DNA of 64,000 nucleotides from Actinophytocola sp. (GCA_009377475.1 WHTY01000012.1:1-64000), one strand, 5' to 3'. Numbered from the stretch's first letter, positions 25,101 to 34,983 are shown. A program made the numbers and translations. The notes: generated from the sequence alone by a model not told the origin.

Positions 25101-26365
25101 ACGGCGCGACGGAACACTTCCTCCACGTCGTCATGAATGGCCGCGTGATTGGCGATGTCCAGCGCTCGGGAAAGCGACGGATGCGCCTGCGCTACGAGGA
25201 CTCGAGCACCGGACGATTCACTCCCCTCTCCGTGTCGATGCCAGGACCGTCAGGCAGGTATCGGGAAGCCTTGCTGGTGCCGTGGCTGCAGGGACTGCTT
25301 CCCGACCGGCCGGAGCTGTTGCGTCAGTGGCGCCGCCGGTTCGGGATCGCCGACACCAGCCCGTTCTCCCTTCTTCGGCACGTCGGCGAGGACGTCGCAG
25401 GCGCTGCGCAGTTCGTACGACCCGATCGCCTTCAGGCCGTTCTTGACGGGCGGGGAGACCTTGACGCTCTCGACTCCGGCGAGGTGGCCGAGATGCTCCG
25501 GCGCGCCAGGGCCGATCTTCCGGTCTCCGTGAAGGAGGGCTCGAACGGCAAATTTTCCCTGGCAGGCGCACAGGCAAAGATCGCCCTGCACCGGTCAGAT
25601 CAAGGCTGGAGTGATCCATCTGGCGCCGTCCCGTCGACCCACATCGTCAAGCCGCCGATCCCCGGCATGGCCGACCAGGATCTGGTCGAGGCAGTGACGC
25701 TGCGAACCGCCACCGGCCTCGGCCTGCGTGCCGCACGCTGTGCCATCGAGGAGTTCGACGACGAGCGGGGCATCGTGGTCACGCGCTACGACCGGATCCA
25801 GCGGTCGAACAGGCGGTGGCAGCGCGTGCACCAAGAGGACATGTGCCAGGCGTTGGCCGTGTGGCCGGACCGCAAGTACGAAAGCCAGGGCGGCCCAAGC
25901 GCGGCCACCATCGCCGATCTCATCCAACAGACGAACGGTAAACCGGAGGATGACACTCGCCGCTTCGCCCAGGCGCTGATCTTCAACTGGCTCACCTGCG
26001 CGACCGACGGTCACGCGCGCAACTACTCACTCCTGCTCAGCGGCGCGGACATCCGGCTGGCTCCGTTGTACGACCTCAACTCTCATCTGGCCTACACCGA
26101 CGGGGCTGGCAACGACCTGTCCATGGCGGTGAACGGGAGCTTCCGCGCGGCAGCGGTCTCGGTAGACGACTGGGCACGGTTCGCGACGAGGTTGCACGTG
26201 GACCGAGACTGGCTTCGGGAGGAGATCACGCGCCAGGCCGATGGCCTGCTGGATGCGATGGCCCATGCCGCCAAGTCCGAGGACATCGCCCGGTACGACA
26301 GCGCGACGGTGGCTCGCCTCCTCACCAACACCGAGGCGTGGCTCAAGCGCGTCGCGCGCTCCTGA
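25097..26365 (+). CDS. hipA: HipA-like serine/threonine kinase toxin
   Basis: 422 residues (E. coli HipA is 440). An N-terminal subdomain (about 1-100, HVVMNGRVIGDVQRSGKRR) precedes the kinase core: Gly-rich loop region KFSLAGAQAKIALH, ATP-binding HIVKPP, catalytic TDGHARNYS (Asp and Asn of the D-x-H-x-x-N motif) and Mg-binding LAPLYDL. All residues needed for kinase activity appear intact. HipA toxins phosphorylate glutamyl-tRNA synthetase and induce persistence; related HipT/HipS types have other targets. The ATG overlaps hipB. The module is bounded by direct 80-bp repeats, suggesting acquisition as a unit. Confidence 0.9.
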   Translation: MNGATEHFLHVVMNGRVIGDVQRSGKRRMRLRYEDSSTGRFTPLSVSMPGPSGRYREALLVPWLQGLLPDRPELLRQWRRRFGIADTSPFSLLRHVGEDVAGAAQFVRPDRLQAVLDGRGDLDALDSGEVAEMLRRARADLPVSVKEGSNGKFSLAGAQAKIALHRSDQGWSDPSGAVPSTHIVKPPIPGMADQDLVEAVTLRTATGLGLRAARCAIEEFDDERGIVVTRYDRIQRSNRRWQRVHQEDMCQALAVWPDRKYESQGGPSAATIADLIQQTNGKPEDDTRRFAQALIFNWLTCATDGHARNYSLLLSGADIRLAPLYDLNSHLAYTDGAGNDLSMAVNGSFRAAAVSVDDWARFATRLHVDRDWLREEITRQADGLLDAMAHAAKSEDIARYDSATVARLLTNTEAWLKRVARS

Positions 26366-26379
26366 ACGAGCAGCGCAGC

Positions 26380-26459
26380 CTGACTTCACCAGGCAAATTG
26401 CGCTGAGAAAGCGACAAACAGGCACAGGTCCGGCACGGGTCGCGCAATATCCCTGGCGA
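26380..26459 (+). repeat. MITE-like element, right copy flanking hipBA
   Basis: Second 80-bp copy, 14 bp after the hipA stop, same orientation as 24671-24750. Terminal inverted repeats TCACCAGGCAAATTGCGC (26386-26403) and GCGCAATATCCCTGGCGA (26442-26459) match at 15 of 18 positions. No transposase is encoded. Confidence 0.75.
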
Positions 26460-26557
26460 TGTCGGGCGGCCGCGTGGCGCGCGAAGCCGGGGGCGCGCCG
26501 ACACCGACCGCAGCGCCCCGCAAGCCAGAGCCGGGCCCGCGCAGCGTCCAGCCGCCC

Positions 26558-27364
26558 CTAGAGCCCCGCGCAGTCGAACACCGCCGTGACGGGGGCGTGG
26601 TCGGACCAGCGCTTGTCGTAGCTCGGCGCGCGTTCCACTCGCGCCTCGACGGCCTTCGCCGCAAGGCCGGGCGAGGCGAGCACGTAGTCGATCCGCCAGC
26701 CGGCGTCGTTGTCGAAGGCCTTGCCCCGGTAGGACCACCACGAGTACGGGCCGGGGCCTTCCGGCTGCATCGATCGCTGCAGGTCGACGTAGCCCGCGCC
26801 GTCCAGCACCCGCGAGAACCACTCCCGCTCCTCGGGCAGGAACCCGGAGTTGGTCCGGTTGCCCTTCCAGTTCTTCAGGTCCGCCTCGGTGTGCGCGATG
26901 TTGTAGTCACCGACGACAACGACCTCCTTGCCCGCCGCATCGGCGCGCTGGCGCAACTGCGTGAGGTGCAGCAGGAACGCCCCCATGAAGCGCTCCTTCT
27001 CCGCCTGCCTCGGCGTACCGACCTCCCCGCTCGGCAGGTATACGCTCGCCGCGATCAGCGTGTCGTACTCGCACTCCAAGTAGCGGCCCGACGTGTCGAA
27101 CTCCGGGTCGCCGAAGCCGACCCGCACCGACGTCGGCTCCGCCCGCGACAGCACGCCGACCCCGGCCCTGCCCTTGTCGGCAGCGGACGCGAACGCGGCG
27201 TGCCAGCCCTCCGGCGCGACGACGTGGTCTGGCAGTTGCTCGCGCTCGGCACGCACTTCTTGCAGGCAGACGACGTCGGCCTCGGCGGCGGCCAGCCACT
27301 CGACGTAGCCCTTCTTCGCGGCCGCACGCAGGCCGTTGACGTTCACGGTCGACACGGTAAGCAC
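26558..27364 (-). CDS. exodeoxyribonuclease III / AP endonuclease
   Basis: 268 residues from GTG 27364, which gives the family-typical N-terminus MLTVSTVNVNGLR; the longer frame to 27394 adds a non-homologous stretch. It has the ExoIII/APE1 fold: CLQEVRAEREQLPDHV (metal-binding Glu), GRYLECEYDTLIAASVYLPSGE, VVVGDYNIAHTEADLKNW (catalytic Asp/Asn) and DYVLASPGL with WSDHAPVTAVF (active-site Asp-His). It cleaves at abasic sites and removes 3' blocks in base-excision repair. A monocistronic gene after the hipBA module. Confidence 0.93.
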   Translation of the reverse strand: MLTVSTVNVNGLRAAAKKGYVEWLAAAEADVVCLQEVRAEREQLPDHVVAPEGWHAAFASAADKGRAGVGVLSRAEPTSVRVGFGDPEFDTSGRYLECEYDTLIAASVYLPSGEVGTPRQAEKERFMGAFLLHLTQLRQRADAAGKEVVVVGDYNIAHTEADLKNWKGNRTNSGFLPEEREWFSRVLDGAGYVDLQRSMQPEGPGPYSWWSYRGKAFDNDAGWRIDYVLASPGLAAKAVEARVERAPSYDKRWSDHAPVTAVFDCAGL

Positions 27365-27430
27365 GCCGCAGACCCTACCGGCGACCACCGACACGACGCG
27401 CAGCAGCTACCGGCGCCGATCGACGTCCGT

Positions 27431-27760
27431 CTACCCGCAGGACGCGCCAGACACCGGCGTCAGGAACTCCTTCGCCACCCACCGCTCGTCGCCGAGTTTG
27501 CGGAAGCCCTTCCGCACGGTCGAGCTGGCGGCAACGGTCTCGTCCCGCGTGACCTTGTCTATGACGTCGGCGTCCGTCGACGGGGCGCTGCGCACGTTCA
27601 GCACGTCCGCCGACACCGTGAACTGGCATCCCGGCTCCGCCGAGCCCCCGACGTCGATGTCGCCGATGCCCCTGCGCTCGTCACCGAGGAGGTAGACGAA
27701 AAAGACGCCTGCCAGCACGGCGGTAATGATCAAAGTGCGCTTCGGTATGCCCAATAACAC
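27431..27760 (-). CDS. membrane-anchored SH3-like domain protein
   Basis: 109 residues from GTG 27760. A basic N-terminus and single helix (KRTLIITAVLAGVFFVYLLG) put the C-terminal part outside; that part looks like a bacterial SH3 domain (CQFTVSADVLNVRSAPSTDADVI, VRKGFRKLGDERWVAKEFL). Two cysteines (one at the domain start, one near the C-terminus) could form a disulfide. Likely a cell-wall-associated protein. The longer frame to 27811 has no ribosome-binding site. Confidence 0.75.
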   Translation of the reverse strand: MLLGIPKRTLIITAVLAGVFFVYLLGDERRGIGDIDVGGSAEPGCQFTVSADVLNVRSAPSTDADVIDKVTRDETVAASSTVRKGFRKLGDERWVAKEFLTPVSGASCG

Positions 27761-27894
27761 CCGTGCTCCTCGCGACCCGCTGCGACTGATGACGCACTCC
27801 AGGTATAGCAACTATCGCGTCCCCGATGGGACACGAAGACGAAACCTCCACCCGGTCGTGAGTGCCACTCACGGGCGGCGCGCCCAGAGCGACC

Positions 27895-27920
27895 AGCCCG
27901 GACGCGCCGCGCGCCGGGCT
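27895..27920 (-). terminator. hairpin after icd
   Basis: GC-rich hairpin (AGCCCGG/CCGGGCT with an inner CGCG/CGCG stem and a 3-nt loop) starting at the icd stop codon on the minus strand. No U-run follows, so it may act as an RNA 3'-end stabiliser or weak terminator. Confidence 0.4.
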
Positions 27921-29143
27921 CAGCCCTGCGCCATCTTCTTCTGCAGGTTCTCGTCCAGCGTGTTGAGGAATTCCTCGGTCGTCTGGTACGCCGAGTCCTT
28001 GCCGACGAGCAGCGCGAGGTCTTTGGTCATCTTGCCGCTCTCGACCGTCTCGATGACGACCTGCTCCAGCTTGTGCGCGAAGTCGACGACCTCGGGAGTG
28101 CCGTCCAGCTTGCCCCGGTGCTCGATGCCGCGCGTCCACGCGAAGATCGACGCGATCGGGTTGGTCGACGTCGGCTTGCCCTTCTGGTGCTGCCGGTAGT
28201 GCCTGGTCACGGTGCCGTGCGCCGCCTCGGCCTCCACGATCTTGCCGTCCGGCGTCCGCAGCACCGATGTCATCAGGCCGAGCGAGCCGAAGCCCTGCGC
28301 CACCGTGTCGGACTGCACGTCGCCGTCGTAGTTCTTGCAGGCCCAGACGTAGCCGCCCTCCCACTTGAGCGATGCGGCGACCATGTCGTCGATCAGGCGG
28401 TGCTCGTAGGTCAGGCCCTTGGCGTCGAAGTCCGCCTTGAACTCCTTCTCGTAAATCTCCTGGAAGACGTCCTTGAACATGCCATCGTACGCCTTGAGGA
28501 TGGTGTTCTTCGTCGACAGGTACACCGGCATGCCCCGGTCGAGGCCGTACTGCAGCGACGCCCGCGCGAAGTCCTCAATGGACTTGCGGTAGTTGTACAT
28601 CCCCATCGCGACGCCGCCGCCCTCCGGGTAGCGGGCGACCTCGAACTCCATCGGCTCCGAGCCGTCGTCCGGGGTGTAGGTGATGGTCACGGTGCCGGGG
28701 CCAGGCACCTTGAAGTCGGTGGCCTTGTACTGGTCACCGTGGGCGTGACGGCCGATGATGATCGGCTTGGTCCAGCCTGGCACGAGCCGAGGGATGGTCG
28801 AGATGATGATCGGCTCACGAAAAACGACACCACCGAGAATGTTTCGGATGGTGCCGTTTGGGCTGCGCCACATCTTCTTGAGGCCGAACTCTTCTACTCG
28901 CGCCTCGTCAGGGGTGATCGTCGCGCACTTGACGCCCGCGCCGTGCTTGGCGATCGCCTTGGCCGCGTCGACCGTGACCTGGTCGTCGGTGCGGTCGCGC
29001 TCCTCGATGCTCAAGTCGTAGTACTCAAGGTTGATGTCCAGGTACGGATGGATCAACTTGTCTTTGATGAACTGCCAGATGATGCGGGTCATCTCGTCGC
29101 CGTCGAGTTCTACGACGGTCCCCTGGACCTTGATCTTCGACAT
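27920..29143 (-). CDS. icd: NADP-dependent isocitrate dehydrogenase (eukaryote-type)
   Basis: 407 residues, TCA-cycle oxidative decarboxylation of isocitrate to 2-oxoglutarate. The N-terminus [20 protein letters not shown] and blocks such as [17 protein letters not shown] and GDQYKATDF mark the homodimeric type II subfamily shared by mycobacteria and eukaryotes, not the E. coli type. Substrate-binding Ser/Asn/Arg residues in SPNGTIRN are present, as are metal-binding Asp residues ([23 protein letters not shown]). The frame extends to 29185, but ATG 29143 matches the family start. Confidence 0.95.
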   Translation of the reverse strand: MSKIKVQGTVVELDGDEMTRIIWQFIKDKLIHPYLDINLEYYDLSIEERDRTDDQVTVDAAKAIAKHGAGVKCATITPDEARVEEFGLKKMWRSPNGTIRNILGGVVFREPIIISTIPRLVPGWTKPIIIGRHAHGDQYKATDFKVPGPGTVTITYTPDDGSEPMEFEVARYPEGGGVAMGMYNYRKSIEDFARASLQYGLDRGMPVYLSTKNTILKAYDGMFKDVFQEIYEKEFKADFDAKGLTYEHRLIDDMVAASLKWEGGYVWACKNYDGDVQSDTVAQGFGSLGLMTSVLRTPDGKIVEAEAAHGTVTRHYRQHQKGKPTSTNPIASIFAWTRGIEHRGKLDGTPEVVDFAHKLEQVVIETVESGKMTKDLALLVGKDSAYQTTEEFLNTLDENLQKKMAQG

Positions 29144-29422
29144 GAGCGCCAGGTGCTCCTTCACTCTTGGTCGCGGGTCACCCACGGGTCACACGGTTCG
29201 GGTGGACCCGGCAAGCAACCCTCCGCGGATCTTCGCGTGCGTGGTAACTGCTCTGGTTAACGGGACAAGCGTACTGGTAAATCGCCTGTCGTGGTGTCAC
29301 ACGTGACGAATCTCAGTCTTTCAGCAGAGCAGCGCGCAAGACAAATCCCGTCCCCACGGACAGCTGACCGGCACCGATCCCGGCGTCGACCTGGGGCTTC
29401 ACGCCCCTCCTGGCGGTGGAAC

Positions 29423-29680
29423 TCAGCCGGGCTGCGCGCCAACGGCGTCGCGAATTTCCGCGCCCTTGCTCACGCTGGTGCGCGCGCAGTGCGCACAGCA
29501 GAAGAACCGGCCGTCGACCTCGACACCGTGGCCGAGGATTCGGCATTGGCAGTGCTCGCACACCGGCGCGATCCGCTGCGCCGCGCACTCGATGCTGTCG
29601 AACGTGTGGACGTCGCCACTCTTGGTGCGCACCTCGAACGACATCCAGTAGTCGTTACCGCAGACCTCACAGGCCGCCAT
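29423..29680 (-). CDS. small Cys-rich metal-binding protein
   Basis: 85 residues from ATG 29680 with GGAGG about 10 nt upstream. Two Cys-rich blocks flank a central segment: CEVCGND at the N-terminus and CEHCQCRILGHGVEVDGRFFCCAHC in the second half (first 20 residues: CEHCQCRILGHGVEVDGRFF), consistent with two zinc-binding knuckles. FEVRTKSGDVHTFDSIECA lies between. Conserved Cys-rich actinobacterial proteins of this sort are annotated as metallothionein-like or zinc-ribbon proteins; I cannot tell the metal. Single gene, leftward. Confidence 0.75.
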   Translation of the reverse strand: MAACEVCGNDYWMSFEVRTKSGDVHTFDSIECAAQRIAPVCEHCQCRILGHGVEVDGRFFCCAHCARTSVSKGAEIRDAVGAQPG

Positions 29681-29872
29681 GGCTCTCCGCCTCCTTGAAT
29701 CGGTGGTTGCGTGTGGGCGTTGTCGCCCACTTCCGAGCCTGCGCCTGGTGCCACTCGCGGGCAAATCGTGCACCCAGCCGGGTGCTCTCTACGGCTGAGC
29801 GGGGCTGGAGTAATCGTCCCCATCGACGCAACCCGCGCCTGCTCCTACCCTGAAAACCGGAGGTGGTCAGTC

Positions 29873-30067
29873 ATGCATGCGACAGCAGGAGACCGGATCC
29901 TGGTACACGGCAGGACGGTGGGATCCGGTGAGCAACACGGCGAGATCGTCGAGGTGCGCGGCGAGGACGGCAACCCGCCGTTCCTGGTGCGCTTCTCCGA
30001 CGGGCACGAGAGCCTGATGTACCCCGGACCGGACTGCGAAGTCCTCGGTCCAGACGAGCAGCGTTAG
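29873..30067 (+). CDS. DUF1918 domain protein, 64 aa
   Basis: A 64-residue protein with the DUF1918 pattern: GDRILVHGRTVGSGEQHGEI, then VRGEDGNPPFLVRFSDGHES and YPGPDCEVL. It is a small beta-barrel found widely in actinobacteria, often near DNA or regulatory genes; role unknown. ATG 29873 has a purine-rich GGAGGTGG 5 nt upstream. Convergent with the DUF3017 gene 6 bp away. Confidence 0.85.
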   Translation: MHATAGDRILVHGRTVGSGEQHGEIVEVRGEDGNPPFLVRFSDGHESLMYPGPDCEVLGPDEQR

Positions 30068-30073
30068 CCGCAG

Positions 30074-30364
30074 CTAGCTGGTCGGCCCCTTCGCGATCGT
30101 CAACGACACGAACAAGATCAACGCACCGAACGCGGTGTAGGCGAGCACGTCGACGGCGCGCCCCCTGATGACCAGCAGCCCGGCCCTTTCCGGCGTCAGG
30201 ACCCCGCGCAGCACGGCGGCGACGAGCAGCGCGCCCGCGATCAGCACCGTGCCCTCGCGCCAGTGATACTGCGCGATACGCAGGAACCCCCCGGCGACGA
30301 TGGCGAGGACCAGCCCGAACGGCAGATGCGCGAGCAGTTGCTCTGACGCGCGCTTGGCGGACAT
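30074..30364 (-). CDS. DUF3017 membrane protein, 96 aa
   Basis: 96 residues with three membrane helices (about 14-33, 38-55, 71-92) and a charged N-terminus (MSAKRASEQ). It matches the actinobacterial DUF3017 family, which commonly sits next to folD; here its ATG lies 2 bp after the folD stop. Co-transcribed with folD and the DMT transporter. Function unknown. Confidence 0.85.
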   Translation of the reverse strand: MSAKRASEQLLAHLPFGLVLAIVAGGFLRIAQYHWREGTVLIAGALLVAAVLRGVLTPERAGLLVIRGRAVDVLAYTAFGALILFVSLTIAKGPTS

Positions 30365-30366
30365 CG

Positions 30367-31224
30367 TCAGCTCGCGATCCCGGCCGCGCGCTCGGCGGCC
30401 TCGACGACGTTGGTGACGAGCATCGCCCGCGTCATCGGGCCGACCCCGCCCGGGTTCGGCGAGAGATACTCGGCGACGTCGTCAACACCAGGGGCGACAT
30501 CGCCGGTCAGCGTGCCGTCGACGCGGGAGACGCCGACGTCGAGCACGGCGGCGCCCGGCTTGACCATGTCCGGCGTGATCAGGTGCGGCACCCCGGCCGC
30601 CGCGACGACGATGTCCGCACGGCGGGTCTCGGCGGCGAGGTCACGCGTGCCGGTGTGGCAGAGCGTGACGGTGGCGTTCTCCGAGCGCCGCGTCAGCAGC
30701 AGCCCGAGTGTGCGGCCAACGGTGATGCCCCTGCCGACGACGGCGACGTGCGTGCCCTCGATCGGGACGTCGTAGCGGCGCAGCAGCTCGACGATGCCGC
30801 GCGGCGTGCATGGCAGCGGGGCCTGCTCGTTAAGCACCAGCTTGCCGAGGCTGACGGGGGCGAGCCCGTCGGCGTCCTTGGCGGGGTCGATGCGGTCCAG
30901 GATCGCGCCGGTGTCGATGTGCTTCGGCAGCGGGAGCTGCACGATGTAGCCGGTGCAGGCCGGGTCGGCGTTGAGTTCGTCGACGACCTTCTCCAGCTCG
31001 GCCTGCGTCGTATCCTCCGGCAGGTCGCGGCGGATCGACGTCACGCCGACCTGCGCGCTGTCGCGGTGCTTCGAGCGGACGTAGGAATGCGAGCCGGGGT
31101 CCTCACCGACCAGCACGGTGGCAAGGCCGGGAGTCATGCCGCGCTCGGTCAGCGCGGCGACTCTGCCCGTGAGCTCGGCGAAGATCGCGTCCTTGGTCGC
31201 CTTGCCGTCCAGCACCGTGGCCAC
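30367..31224 (-). CDS. folD: methylenetetrahydrofolate dehydrogenase/cyclohydrolase
   Basis: 285 residues from GTG 31224, chosen because GGAGAGG lies 8 nt upstream and it gives the family N-terminus (M)[10 protein letters not shown]. An in-frame ATG at 31260 overlapping the preceding stop is an alternative. FolD interconverts methylene- and formyl-tetrahydrofolate for purine, Met and formyl-Met synthesis. Conserved blocks are [13 protein letters not shown] (catalytic Lys), [47 protein letters not shown] and [11 protein letters not shown]. Operon order is DMT transporter, folD, DUF3017. Confidence 0.95.
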   Translation of the reverse strand: MATVLDGKATKDAIFAELTGRVAALTERGMTPGLATVLVGEDPGSHSYVRSKHRDSAQVGVTSIRRDLPEDTTQAELEKVVDELNADPACTGYIVQLPLPKHIDTGAILDRIDPAKDADGLAPVSLGKLVLNEQAPLPCTPRGIVELLRRYDVPIEGTHVAVVGRGITVGRTLGLLLTRRSENATVTLCHTGTRDLAAETRRADIVVAAAGVPHLITPDMVKPGAAVLDVGVSRVDGTLTGDVAPGVDDVAEYLSPNPGGVGPMTRAMLVTNVVEAAERAAGIAS

Positions 31225-31256
31225 AGCTTGGTTCCTCTCCGTGAGGTCGGGGGTGC

Positions 31257-32225
31257 TCATTCTCGCAAAGCCATGGTGCGCCCCGGCAGCGAGGCGACCC
31301 CGATCGCGACCAGCGCCAACGCCGCGCCGACGAACGTGCTCGCCGCGAGGCCACCTGCGTGCGCGGGCAGGGCGACGTCCAGGGCGATCGAGGCGAGCAG
31401 CTGGCCCGCGATGGAGGCGAGCCCGAGCAGCAGCACCCCGATCCAGCGCACCACGAGCGCGGCGGTCGCGATGAACCCGATCCCGACGATGCCGCCGACG
31501 TAGAGCAGCGGGTTCGTCGGGAACTCGACGACGTCGTCCCGCAGCGGCGCGGTGGCAAGCCAGCTCACGCCGAGCACCGTGGTGCCGACCGTGAAGTTGA
31601 CCAGCGCCGCGACGAACGGGTTGTCCGCCGTCGCGCCGACGTGGCCGTTGATCGCCTGCTGAACCGCGACCGCGAAGCCGCCGATGATCGGGAAGATCAA
31701 CAGCCACGCGCGGCTGCCCGCGATCGCGATGCCGCCCCACGTCGTCACGACGACCGAGACGAGCATCAGCCCGGTACCAAGCAGTCGCACCGCGCTGATC
31801 GGCCGCTTGCCAGCCGGTCCGAGGCCAACGCGATCCACGAACAACCCGCTCACCGTCTGGCCGGTGACGACGCCCACGGTGAAGCTGGCCACACCGAGTA
31901 CACCGACCGTCAACGACTGGCTGAAGATCATCGCCGCGCCGCCGACACCGCCGAGCAGATACCAGTGCCGGAGCCTGCCGGCGCCGAGGGCGCCACGGAG
32001 CCGCGCGACCCCGGCGCGCATGCCGCGCGAGAGCACGAGGAGCACCACGAGCACGGTGAGTCCGCCGCCGAACGAGATGAGCGCGGCGAGCAGGGAATCC
32101 CCCAGGTCAACGGCGAGTTGGCCGTTGATCCGAGACTGGATCGCGATCGCGAAACCGGCGACGGACGCCAGCGTGACCCCGAGCGCCTTCGGCCGCGTGC
32201 CACTGCGGCTGACCGTGGCGATCAC
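31257..32225 (-). CDS. DMT-family transporter (DUF606/YdcZ-type)
   Basis: 322 residues with ten predicted membrane helices in two five-helix halves; each half starts with a similar motif ([19 protein letters not shown] and [18 protein letters not shown]), the signature of the two-fold DUF606/YdcZ group of drug/metabolite transporters. Substrate unknown. It is the first gene of the folD operon and is divergent from the TNT-domain gene. Confidence 0.88.
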   Translation of the reverse strand: MIATVSRSGTRPKALGVTLASVAGFAIAIQSRINGQLAVDLGDSLLAALISFGGGLTVLVVLLVLSRGMRAGVARLRGALGAGRLRHWYLLGGVGGAAMIFSQSLTVGVLGVASFTVGVVTGQTVSGLFVDRVGLGPAGKRPISAVRLLGTGLMLVSVVVTTWGGIAIAGSRAWLLIFPIIGGFAVAVQQAINGHVGATADNPFVAALVNFTVGTTVLGVSWLATAPLRDDVVEFPTNPLLYVGGIVGIGFIATAALVVRWIGVLLLGLASIAGQLLASIALDVALPAHAGGLAASTFVGAALALVAIGVASLPGRTMALRE

Positions 32226-32400
32226 CCTTCACCTGTCCTTCCTGATCCCCCATACCGACGCGCAGCCCTCCGCGTTTCGCCGCAGCACCGGCTACGCCAC
32301 CGTAACGGCAACGACTACTGCAAGTGCATCTACTTGCTCCGATGCTGTGATCCTGGGACCTTCGTGTGCGAACCACTCGTTTTCACGTCAAGATGTTCAG

Positions 32401-34983
32401 GTGGCACACGCGACTCAGCTCAACGCGACAGAGCAGGACACACTGGTCAAGCAGATCGGTCTCGCCCTGCTGCGGACGGCGCCCCGTGACTGGCAGCGCA
32501 TCACGGCGCACTACCGCACGGTCGGCAGGTACCACGAACTCGAGGGCGAGGTAACGCTTGCGGACGGCGGTCAGCAGGAATGGGTGGCGACGCAGGACAT
32601 CGCCACGCTGTTCAACCGGCTGCGCGCTGGCATGTACCGCGAGGAGAGAGGCACCTGGTTCAACGCCCACTACTCCTTGGACGCGCCCGCGAGCTACAAC
32701 CTGGAGTACGACAGGGAGGAGCCGCAGTGGCGGCAGCTCCCGCCGCCGCAGGCGTACGCCGACGAGCTGCGGATGTTCCCCCGGACGGATGAGAACATCC
32801 CGGACTGGCTGATGGATCGCCTCTCCGGCGTCGGCCCGGAGACAGCGGGGCCGCACTTCCGCTTCGCGCGGATCTTCGACGGCACGAACCAGGTGGGCCG
32901 TCCGGTGATCGAACGCCAGGAGCTGAACGTCGCCGAGCAGGACCACGTGCTGTCGTATCTCGGTGGCGCACCGGTGGTGCTCCCTGGCCGCGGCTACGAC
33001 ATCGACCGGCTGGCGCCCAACCCGGAAGCGCGCGTCCCCGTCGCGTTCCACAGCGACGGCACCTGGATCTGGCCTGCCGCGGTGAACTACTACCTGCAGG
33101 AGTACGGCATCGCGCCGGAAGCCGAGCTGGTCGAGCACATCCGGAACAACCGATACCAGGTGCCGCGCGTGCCCGACGAGCAGCGCGCCGCCGCGCACGA
33201 CTACCTGACCCATGGCGACGGTGGGCAGCCGCCGGATCCCCGAGGCGCCGTGCCTGGTCACGGCGCGCCGCCCGGAGCGGTTCCTGGGGCAGCGCCCGGG
33301 ATGGCACCTGGGGTCGCCCCTGGGATGGCAACTGGGATGGCCACGACGCCGTCGACGCACGCGCCCGCCGGAGCGCCGATGGACCCGCCGTGGCGGCGCA
33401 CGCCCGAGAACGGCGCGGGCCCACCGCCCGACGCGCTGGAGGAGACGCAGGTCTGGCATACGCCCGCCGATCTCGGCGCACCCCCGCCGGACGCCACCGA
33501 ACTCACCGAGGTATGGCAGGCACCGGCAGACCTGACCGGGCAACCGGAGGCACCCGCTGATGACGTCGACGCCGAGGTCGCGGAGGGCGCCGAGTCGGAT
33601 GCGCTGTCGGATGCCGAGGCGGCGGTCGACGTGGAGCACGGCGAGGCGCCGCCGTTCGATGAGCCGCAGTTCGACCGGCCGGGCTACGACGACGTCCGTG
33701 CCGAGGAAGCCGGATTCGACGAGCCCTGGTTCGATGATCGCCGGTTCGATGATCACGAGGACTCCCGGCCCGCGGAGCCGCCGCATCCCGACCCGGCGGC
33801 GCTGACGTCGACCAGCACGCAGTACTTCGACCCGCGCGACGCGGCCGACGACGATGGGTTCGAGGACTACGACGTCGATCGCGTCGACCGCGTTGGGGAT
33901 GCTGAAGGCATTGAGGGTTTCGGGGACGTCGGGGGCGAAGACGCCATCGCGGACGACGTCGCCGACCACGCCTACGCGGACGAGCCCGCGATCACGCGAA
34001 TGCGCACGATGCTGCGCGACCTCGATGTGCCAGCCAGCCACTACCGCATCGGCGAACCGGCGACGCACGGCTGGAGCATCGAGTACGTCGAGCAAGGTTG
34101 GCGGGTCGGCTGGTACGACGACACGCTGACCAACCCGTCGGTGTTCGGCGACGCCGAGGACGCGGCGGCATTCATGCTGGGCAAGCTGCTGCTTGAGCCT
34201 GCGCGAACGGAGACGTCTGCGGTCGACGTTCACGGGGCCGGCGACCCCGACCGGGACGTGCCGGGCCACGGCGATGGTGTCGACGTGACGGACGAGCAGC
34301 CCGGGGCGAACGGGACCCACCGCGACGTCGGCGACGCGCTGTCGGCACCGCCGTCCGGCGTGGCATCCAGTGCGCCGCAGCCGACGATGGTGACGCGGCC
34401 TGTTGGGTCGGCCGGTGTTCCGGCGATGGCACAGTCCCCTGCCGACGCGCCACCGTCGAGTGCTCCCGTGTCGTCCGGCGCGTCACAGCCGACCACGGTG
34501 ACACCGCCCGCGAGCCCGGACGCGGCGTCGACGACGTTCCAACCCCCGGCGTCCCGGCAGGGGACGCCGCCGTCGGGCACGCCCGCCGGTGCGGCGGATG
34601 CGTCGTCCGGTGGTGCGCCGTCGCAGCCGGGGAACTGGCCGATCCAGCCGCTGCCCGGTGAGCCACCGCTGACGCTGTTCCGGGGCAAGCAGATGGAGGA
34701 CCTGCCCATCGGCAGCGAGATCGACCGGTTCGGCCACCCGGACGGCAACCTGACCTACGCGGCAGGCACCCCGTTCGAGGAACGGTCGCTGGTGCCGGAA
34801 TGGGTGAACCGCCCGTACCATGTGTACCGGGTGCAACGTCCGATCGAGACGTTGGCTGGCGACGCGATCCCGTGGTTCAGCCAGCCCGGCGGTGGCACGG
34901 CGTACATCCTGCCCGCCGCCATCGAAGACCTCGTCGCGGACGGCGTCCTTGTCGAGCTCGACCCCGGTGAGCCGCCCGCCTGA
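32401..34983 (+). CDS. TNT-domain (NAD glycohydrolase-type) toxin protein
   Basis: 860 residues from GTG 32401 (no clear ribosome-binding site; start moderately uncertain). A globular N-terminal ~270 residues (VAHATQLNATEQDTLVKQIG, DRDEDVR-free) leads into Pro/Gly/Met repeats (APGMAPGVAPGMATGMAT), a very acidic disordered stretch (about 380-530), a small globular domain (about 545-600, THGWSIEYVEQGWRVGWYDD) and a second disordered linker. The last ~105 residues are a TNT domain (PLTLFRGKQM, GSEIDRFGHPDGNLTYAAG, YHVYRVQRPIETLAGDAIPW, FSQPGGGTAYILP), as in M. tuberculosis CpnT, which hydrolyses NAD+. No signal peptide or WXG100 domain is seen, and no IFT-like immunity gene is adjacent. Confidence 0.82.
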   Translation: MAHATQLNATEQDTLVKQIGLALLRTAPRDWQRITAHYRTVGRYHELEGEVTLADGGQQEWVATQDIATLFNRLRAGMYREERGTWFNAHYSLDAPASYNLEYDREEPQWRQLPPPQAYADELRMFPRTDENIPDWLMDRLSGVGPETAGPHFRFARIFDGTNQVGRPVIERQELNVAEQDHVLSYLGGAPVVLPGRGYDIDRLAPNPEARVPVAFHSDGTWIWPAAVNYYLQEYGIAPEAELVEHIRNNRYQVPRVPDEQRAAAHDYLTHGDGGQPPDPRGAVPGHGAPPGAVPGAAPGMAPGVAPGMATGMATTPSTHAPAGAPMDPPWRRTPENGAGPPPDALEETQVWHTPADLGAPPPDATELTEVWQAPADLTGQPEAPADDVDAEVAEGAESDALSDAEAAVDVEHGEAPPFDEPQFDRPGYDDVRAEEAGFDEPWFDDRRFDDHEDSRPAEPPHPDPAALTSTSTQYFDPRDAADDDGFEDYDVDRVDRVGDAEGIEGFGDVGGEDAIADDVADHAYADEPAITRMRTMLRDLDVPASHYRIGEPATHGWSIEYVEQGWRVGWYDDTLTNPSVFGDAEDAAAFMLGKLLLEPARTETSAVDVHGAGDPDRDVPGHGDGVDVTDEQPGANGTHRDVGDALSAPPSGVASSAPQPTMVTRPVGSAGVPAMAQSPADAPPSSAPVSSGASQPTTVTPPASPDAASTTFQPPASRQGTPPSGTPAGAADASSGGAPSQPGNWPIQPLPGEPPLTLFRGKQMEDLPIGSEIDRFGHPDGNLTYAAGTPFEERSLVPEWVNRPYHVYRVQRPIETLAGDAIPWFSQPGGGTAYILPAAIEDLVADGVLVELDPGEPPA

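Noticed and set aside
29205..29260. SAM-IV riboswitch-like core (GCAACCCTCCGCGG)
   Set aside because: Only a short motif matches; the pairing partners are missing and no methionine/SAM gene follows on that strand.
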